From Lomentospora prolificans (taxonomy: Eukaryota; Ascomycota; Sordariomycetes; Microascales; Microascaceae): a stretch of 64,000 nt of DNA. Of the stretch, positions 58,218 to 64,000 are shown piece after piece (position 1 is the stretch's first letter; each line of letters opens with the position of its first letter). Made by a program: the position numbers and the translations under genes. The stretch spans positions 1,612,001 through 1,676,000 of the forward strand of contig JARFXM010000008.1 of assembly GCA_029532625.1 (NCBI GenBank), read 5' to 3'. Under the pieces are notes generated by a model. That model searched no databases and was not told the origin of the DNA. It worked only from the letters and a program-made list of their open reading frames with translations.

Positions 58218-61200
58218 CTAAACCTCGGCCTGCTCAAGGGTCTGCATAGGCACGTAGCCTTCACCCCTTCTCTCCCTGCGCCTGCCGATGACGTCCTTGA
58301 ACCACGCGCTGACTCCCCACGATCCGCGCCTCTTGAGCCTGCCTCCCTTGGTAGCGAGCGCGTCGTCCATGTAGGACGGCCTCTTCCACAACTTAAGGAG
58401 GAGCGAGGATACGACGACCGAAACACTGCTGCAGGCCATGGCGGCGCCCGAGGCCATGGGGTGTAGGTGGAGACCCAGGGGGAGGAACAAGCCCATGGCG
58501 AATGGAAGACCGACGGCGTTGTAGAGGCAGGCCCAGGCGAGGTTGAGCTTGATGCGGCCAAAGATATGGCGGGCGAGGTGGAGGGCAGCGGGGATGTCCA
58601 TGAGTTCCGTAGGACGCATGAGAACAACGTCGGCCGCTTCCATGGCGACATCGGTGCCGCTAGCCATGGCTATGCCAACATCCGCGGTGGCGAGAGCCGG
58701 GGAATCGTTGATACCGTCTCCGACCATAGCGACGACTTCTCCGCGCTCCTGGATCTCGCGGATGATCTCTTGCTTCTGGTCTGGTGAAACGCCCGCCCAG
58801 ACCTGATCCTCGGGAATGCCGACAACACGCGCGACCGCCAACGCCGTCGAGCGCTGGTCACCAGTTACCATGGCCGTCTTGATCCCCATCTTGTGCAGGA
58901 CAGCGATGGTCGCCTCTGCGCCTTCCTTGATCGTGTCCGCTAAGCAGATATAACCAGCAAAATCGCCGTTGATGGCAACAAAAATGTTGGTTGTGCCGGT
59001 AGAGGGCCCCTTGCCTTCAGAGCCGCTAGACCCAACGAGCTCCGAGGCATCAATGGCATCCTGGGGAACAACGACATCATTTTCCACCAAGAACTTGGCA
59101 TTTCCAACAAGCACGTTGAGCCGCACCCGCTCTCCGTTCACTGCTGGCTCGACCTCGGCGCCGATACCTTTGCCCACGGTAGCCTTGAAGTTGCCAACGC
59201 TGCCCTCAATCATGCCATCGGATCCAACCCCCAATTCCTCTTTGGCCGCGGCGAGAATGGCCTTTCCGACGGGGTGCTCGCTACCCATCTCCGATAGACC
59301 CACCACAGCCCACCATAGGCGTGTTTTAAGAGAGCTGGCGCTCCACGCCGCGGTCAAGCTAGCCTTGGCGACACTCATCTTTCCGTATGTGATGGTTCCG
59401 GTCTTGTCGAGAACAACTTGAGTAACCTTGGTAGTGGTTTCAAGCGCCGCACCGCCCTTGACGAGGATACCGTTCTCAGCCCCAATACCAGTGCCGACCA
59501 TGACAGCTGTGGGAGTGGCCAAGCCAAGAGCGCAAGGGCAGGCAAATACGACGACAGAGATGCATAGTTTGATGCAGACCATGACCTTGCCACCACTTTC
59601 GTCCTTCAGGAAGATGGCCGGAGGATTTGGGAGGACGTGGCTCAATATCATCCAAACAGAGAAGGTAAGGAAGCCAAGAACAAGAATACATGGGACGAAG
59701 TAACCCGCAATCAGATCGGCGAGGCGCTGAATCGGCGCACGTGTGGTCTGGGCTTCCTGAACAAGTTTGACGATCTGGCTGAGCTGAGTATCCCTACCAG
59801 CGCGGGTAACTCGGAAGTCGACACGGCCATGGCCGTTGACAGTACCTCCAATCATGACACTGCCCTTTTTCTTCTCTACTGGCATAGCTTCACCCGTCAC
59901 CATGCTCTCGTCAACATAGGTCTCGCCGCGAACGAGGATCCCGTCGGCCGGAATCTTGTCGCCGGGGCGAAGGATGACGATGTCACCGACCTGGATCAGT
60001 TCGGTAGGGATAACCTTTTCTTCCGAGGCATTACCATCGCCACCGGCGTTTGTCGCATCACCCTGGATATCCTTGGCGTCGGATCGATCCCACTGCTCAG
60101 CAGCCTTCTCCGCAGCGATGGGATCGGCGTAGATTGTCGCCATGGATGGGGCAAGCGACATCAGTCGGGAAAGGGCCTTAGATGTCTGACCCTTAGCCCT
60201 GTTCTCTAGGAATCTGCCAAGTGTAACAAAAGTGATCAGCATGGTGCTAGTGTCGAAGAGGATGCTTGGCCGCGTGTGAGGAGGGGAGCAGATCGAGACC
60301 ATCATGGCAAAAACGCTGAAGAAGAAGGCACATGATGTGCCGAGAATGATGAGCACGTCCATGGTTGGGGACTTATGCTTGATAGATCTGTAAGCAGAAA
60401 TGTAGAATCTCTTTCCGATACCAAATTGGACTGGTATCGTAAGAATAAGACATATGACATCGCCGAGGTAAAGGCCAGGTATAAACGCTAAAGCGCCGAA
60501 ATCCAGGAAGTGGATCATGGGCAGCACCATGCTAATGATGAAGACAGGGATGGCGAAAAAGAGCGACGTTCTGAAAGCCGTCCGCCACTCGGCAATCTCC
60601 CGAGTTTTCGCGAGGGACTCCAACTGCGCATTGTTGTCCTCGTTGTCAGCGACTAAAGCATTCAGGCCTTGCTTTTCAATAACCTCAACAACGCCACGCA
60701 ACCCAATGAGTGCTGGCTTATGCACGACGGTGAGTCTGGAGGACTGCAGGTTTACTGATGCCGAGTAAACGCCGGGCAGACCGAGGAGGGTATTTTCAAG
60801 AACAGTAGCCTCCGAAGTGTCCAGGGCACCATAAAGCTTCAGATGCGCAGTTGAGTTCCCTCCAGCCTGCTCTTCGCCCTGTGCAACGGTCGATAGAATA
60901 GTGGCGCCGAATCCCCGGTCCTCAATAATTTCCGCAATCCGTTCGGATCCGAGTTTAGAGGTATCGTGGGTTATAACGGCGCGCTCGGCTAGGAGACTGA
61001 TGTTGAAGCGTAGGACTCCGTCCACGTCTGCGAAGCCACCCTCAACAGCTGACGTACAGGCCCCGCATGTCATCCCCTCAATGGCTACTGTTGTTGTCGC
61101 GACGGTTCTTTCCTTCTCATTTCCTCCGGGCCCTCCTGTACCAGCTGGACCCGTCTTCTGGCTGCTTATTATCGTGGCATCAAATCCGCGGTCCTCGATG

Positions 61201-61800
61201 ATGGAGGCAATTTTCTCGGCACTCAGGAGCGCTAGGTCATGTTCAATGACCGCCCTCTCGGAAAGGAGGGAAATGTTGAAGCTCTTGACGCCAGGCACAT
61301 CCTTAAAGCCGGACTCAACGGCCGATGTGCAAGCCCCGCATGTCATGCCTTCAATCCCGACAGTTGTTGTGGTGTAGGACTTATCATCGAAGGCAGGGGA
61401 GTGACGCGGGAGAAGAGGGCTCGGGAGGTCGGTAGCGAGTACTTCGGCATCAAATCCGCGGTCCTCGATGATCTGCTGGATCTCTTCGGCAGAGATGGTT
61501 TGGGGATCGTGCATCACGACGGCTCGCTCCATAACGAGGCTGACGGACACGCTACCTACGCCTGCCACGCCCTTGAACCCGGACTCGACAGCAGAGGTGC
61601 AGGCGCCGCAACTACAGGAGGAAGACCACGTTAGTACCCTGTACGCTACAGCGCGCAAGAAATATATGGACCCCTGGGCGTAAAAACACTCACGTCATGC
61701 CGCCTATTCGAATGGTCGTAGTAGCCATGTGGGCTGCTGAGAGCGAAGGTCTCCGACCGTCAGTGTCCGTACCAGGCACTTGAATATATGCGGGCGCCAT
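58218..61800 (-). CDS. copper-transporting P1B-type ATPase (Ccc2/CrpA-like)
   Basis: Pumps Cu(I) across a membrane at the expense of ATP; fungal relatives load copper into Golgi enzymes (Ccc2) or export excess copper (CrpA), and sequence alone does not decide here. Exons 61800-61694 and 61611-58218 (minus) give 1,166 residues. Three heavy-metal domains with MTCGAC start near 35, 124 and 214. A fourth, degenerate one (about 294-365) lacks CxxC. Then come eight predicted spans, TGEAMPV (actuator), ion-binding CPC (about 725-727), phosphorylation motif DKTGT (about 769), SEHPVGKA (P1B hallmark) and GDGINDSPA (about 998). The intron interrupts the first metal motif as GGMT|CGAC. The C-terminal tail is short and basic. 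No metal-responsive promoter site was identified. Confidence 0.94.
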
Positions 61801-64000
61801 CGTGGTCTGTTTCGTAGAGCGCCGAATGGTGATTTTTGTTTTTGTTGAATATTGGGCCCGTCAGAATATACAGGGAAAAAAGACGAAGAGCCAAATGTGC
61901 GGACTTATGTAGCAAGTTGCTTCCCGGTCAAAGTGAAACAAGGGGCCTTGGGTTCAAGGTGTTGGACTTCAAGTGCTACCGCTCCGACACACAAAGCATC
62001 TTTCGCGATTCCGACTTCGAAAAGAGGGGGATAACAAATGAAGAAACCGTAGGCCAGCTGGGGAACGCAAGTAAGGACTGCTGCGCCAGGCAGAGCCAGA
62101 AAGGATGAGGGCGGACGGGACGTTTATGTAGAGTAGCAATAACGGTGTGGTTGATGAGGGACGGTACGGCGGGAAATGCTTCGACAGTGGTGTCGAGTAA
62201 GTAATCAACCCAGGTACAAAGCTGAAAGGGGAGTGAGTGATGGTAATCAGCCGGCTCGAGTAATGCCGGGTGTTGCTTGGTTCGCCCACGGCATCAGCTG
62301 CAGACCATGAGCATCAATGTGCGACGCAGTGTGAGTGGCAGATCGTCTGGGGAGGGACAGGAAAAATGTTATTTGGGTAAAGTGGTGGACAAAGTTGCGT
62401 CTGTTTCGCGGGCGGGAAAGTACAAATGAAGTATAGATAGATATTGTGTCTTAATTAATCCCGGCCGGGATCTTCGGGGGGGGCCTGAGGAAGAGGATCT
62501 GGGGTCGTGTTCTGCAAAAAGACAGCTTCTTGGAGCCAAGATCAGGGATGGTTTGACGCCAGCGTCCCTTCCGGTGCTAGCGGAGGAAGCAAAATCACGC
62601 TCTGACTCTGAGAGGTTGGCTCCACTGAAGGGCACGACACTAAAAGTCCCCCCGGTAATACCACCAAATATTCCAGCACTCGTTGACGAAGAACGCTAGC
62701 CGGCCATGACGACGCTAAAACGCCAGCCCAAGGCTGCAGAGACAGCGCCAGTTGTTACGCTACCGGGAGTCCGCCGGCCGGCCTCTGCCAGGTAGATCTC
62801 CACAATGAAAGCAATCGAGCTTCAGTCCGCTTCTCTCGTTGTGATAAGCAACGACATCGCCGATCCCTCGTCCTTATCTTGACTAAACCTAGCCGCTCCG
62901 AGATTTTCCGTGATGCTGGTAGGAAAAGAAGCGTCTGTGGAGGTTGGGAAGGACTTCGAGGGTTGATGTTGGCGAGTGGGAAACTCGTCGTCCCAGTCGG
63001 TTGGAACGGAATCCTCGCCTCCACTGTGTCCTTTTCCATTGATCCCTGTCGCAAGGCCTTTCCACCCATCCAAAACACTGAGTAAGGACCCTTGTCGTCC
63101 CCACTTCCATTCTGATTCTAGACGAAAGGTCGACAGAGAGCCTTCTCAATAATTATCCATTTTCCATGACAGCCTGGCGGTTACGGGCAGGACGACGTCC
63201 GAATGCTTGTAAAGGACCTAGAACTTGGTACGTATCTAAGTACCTGGTTTTAGTAATTCTGTTGGGAGGCATAACCCAAGGTTCGATGTATCAACCCTGA
63301 CAAATCCGACACATCAATTGATCCAGTGGCAATGTTCAGGATTCAGCGACAATGGAACTCTTCAAAGGGAGCCATGTTCCAGGACACCCTGCTCAACTAG
63401 CGCACATTCCTCGTAGCTGTTTGAGCCGCTCGTGACTGGTGGGCTTAATATCCAGCTCCAGTGATCCAGCAAAGCCCATCTCGGCATTTCACCCACATTT
63501 GTCCATGTACCACCTCCCACGCTTCTTTTCTCCTCGCAGATCCCACCCCCATCCCTCACGTCGATACGTTCTTTATATTATGTGCGGCGAGAGGAGAATA
63601 CTCATGTACCCTTCCGCGTGACCCAATATCGATATCACTCCCTTATACACACATCCCCCTCCCAACTCTCCCAACTAACCCTATTGAGCAACCTGGTCTG
63701 TGGCCAGAGGTGAGCAAAAAATTGATCGTCTGCATCCTGGCTCTTGCCCCTGTTCAGGTCCGATAATTTTCTTTCTCAATGTCCGGGCCTCTGAGCCGCT
63801 TGGAGACTTCGAGAAATTTTGTTTCAACCTTGGCGCCCCACGGGCTTCTCCGTCGGGGAAAACTCGCGAAACTGCTTGTGATCCGTCGCACTTGCGCCTC
63901 AGACCCTGGACCCTTTCTAGTTGGAAACGGCGCGTGCGAACAAACCTACTATGAGTGGCAGGGATTCGCCTTTCCCCTTAGACACCACACTCGACAGCAG
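61801..64000. other. intergenic region to the window end
   Basis: Promoter side of the copper ATPase gene, then about 2 kb with short frames on both strands and no recognisable domain. The C/T-rich stretch from about 63480 could be the leader of a plus-strand gene starting beyond the window. Confidence 0.35.

Overview
The window is nuclear DNA of a filamentous ascomycete (Pezizomycotina; a Sordariomycete is my best guess from the protein set). The main evidence is short spliceosomal introns of about 50-90 bases with GTRNGT donors and CTAAC/CTGAC branch sites. It is supported by pyrimidine-rich leaders, intron-bearing tRNAs, a U6 snRNA gene with TATA box and oligo-T terminator, and typical fungal proteins (Jen-type carboxylate permease, DUF1295 and DUF155/RMD1 proteins, GFA-fold enzyme, RPP1, Med8). 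There are no operons: genes lie on both strands with 0.5-6 kb between them.

Layout. 1.4-6.4 kb: six-exon ABCC (MRP-type) transporter. 6.9 kb: tRNA-Ala(UGC) with a 14-nt intron. 7.8-7.9 kb: U6 snRNA on the minus strand, split by a 59-nt mRNA-type intron beside its catalytic ACAGAGA box; this is the most interesting feature. 11.3-12.9 kb: SH3 protein of the Nbp2/Skb5 type. 15.3-20.6 kb: IQGAP (Rng2/Iqg1) with 14 recognisable IQ repeats. 20.6-26.6 kb: 6 kb without a supportable gene. 26.6-28.4 kb: choline sulfatase. 29.2-30.1 kb: Mediator subunit Med8. 31.1-32.1 kb: F-box-like/DUF7730-like protein. 32.6-33.1 kb: small unknown membrane protein. 36.6-37.4 kb: four-exon GFA/CENP-V-fold protein. 38.0-39.6 kb: decayed multi-membrane-span gene. 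39.9-41.1 kb (-): DUF1295 steroid-reductase-like protein. 41.8 kb (-): tRNA-Thr(AGU) with an 11-nt intron. 44.2-45.8 kb: secreted Asn/Asp- then Ala/Pro-rich protein with two Kex2-like sites. 46.6-47.5 kb (-): RNase P/MRP subunit RPP1. 49.2-49.7 kb: small zinc-ribbon protein. 50.5-52.6 kb (-): Jen-type monocarboxylate transporter. 55.6-57.7 kb: DUF155/RMD1 protein. 58.2-61.8 kb (-): copper-transporting P1B ATPase (Ccc2-like).

Most genes are housekeeping or single-function metabolic genes, and I see no biosynthetic cluster or intact transposon. Three fit RNA processing (U6, RPP1 and the intron-containing tRNAs), three fit transport or scavenging (choline sulfate, monocarboxylates, copper), and IQGAP and the SH3 protein fit cell polarity and stress signalling; their proximity looks incidental. 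Exon joins were built by hand from splice consensus, reading frame and remembered family patterns, without transcript data or database searches.
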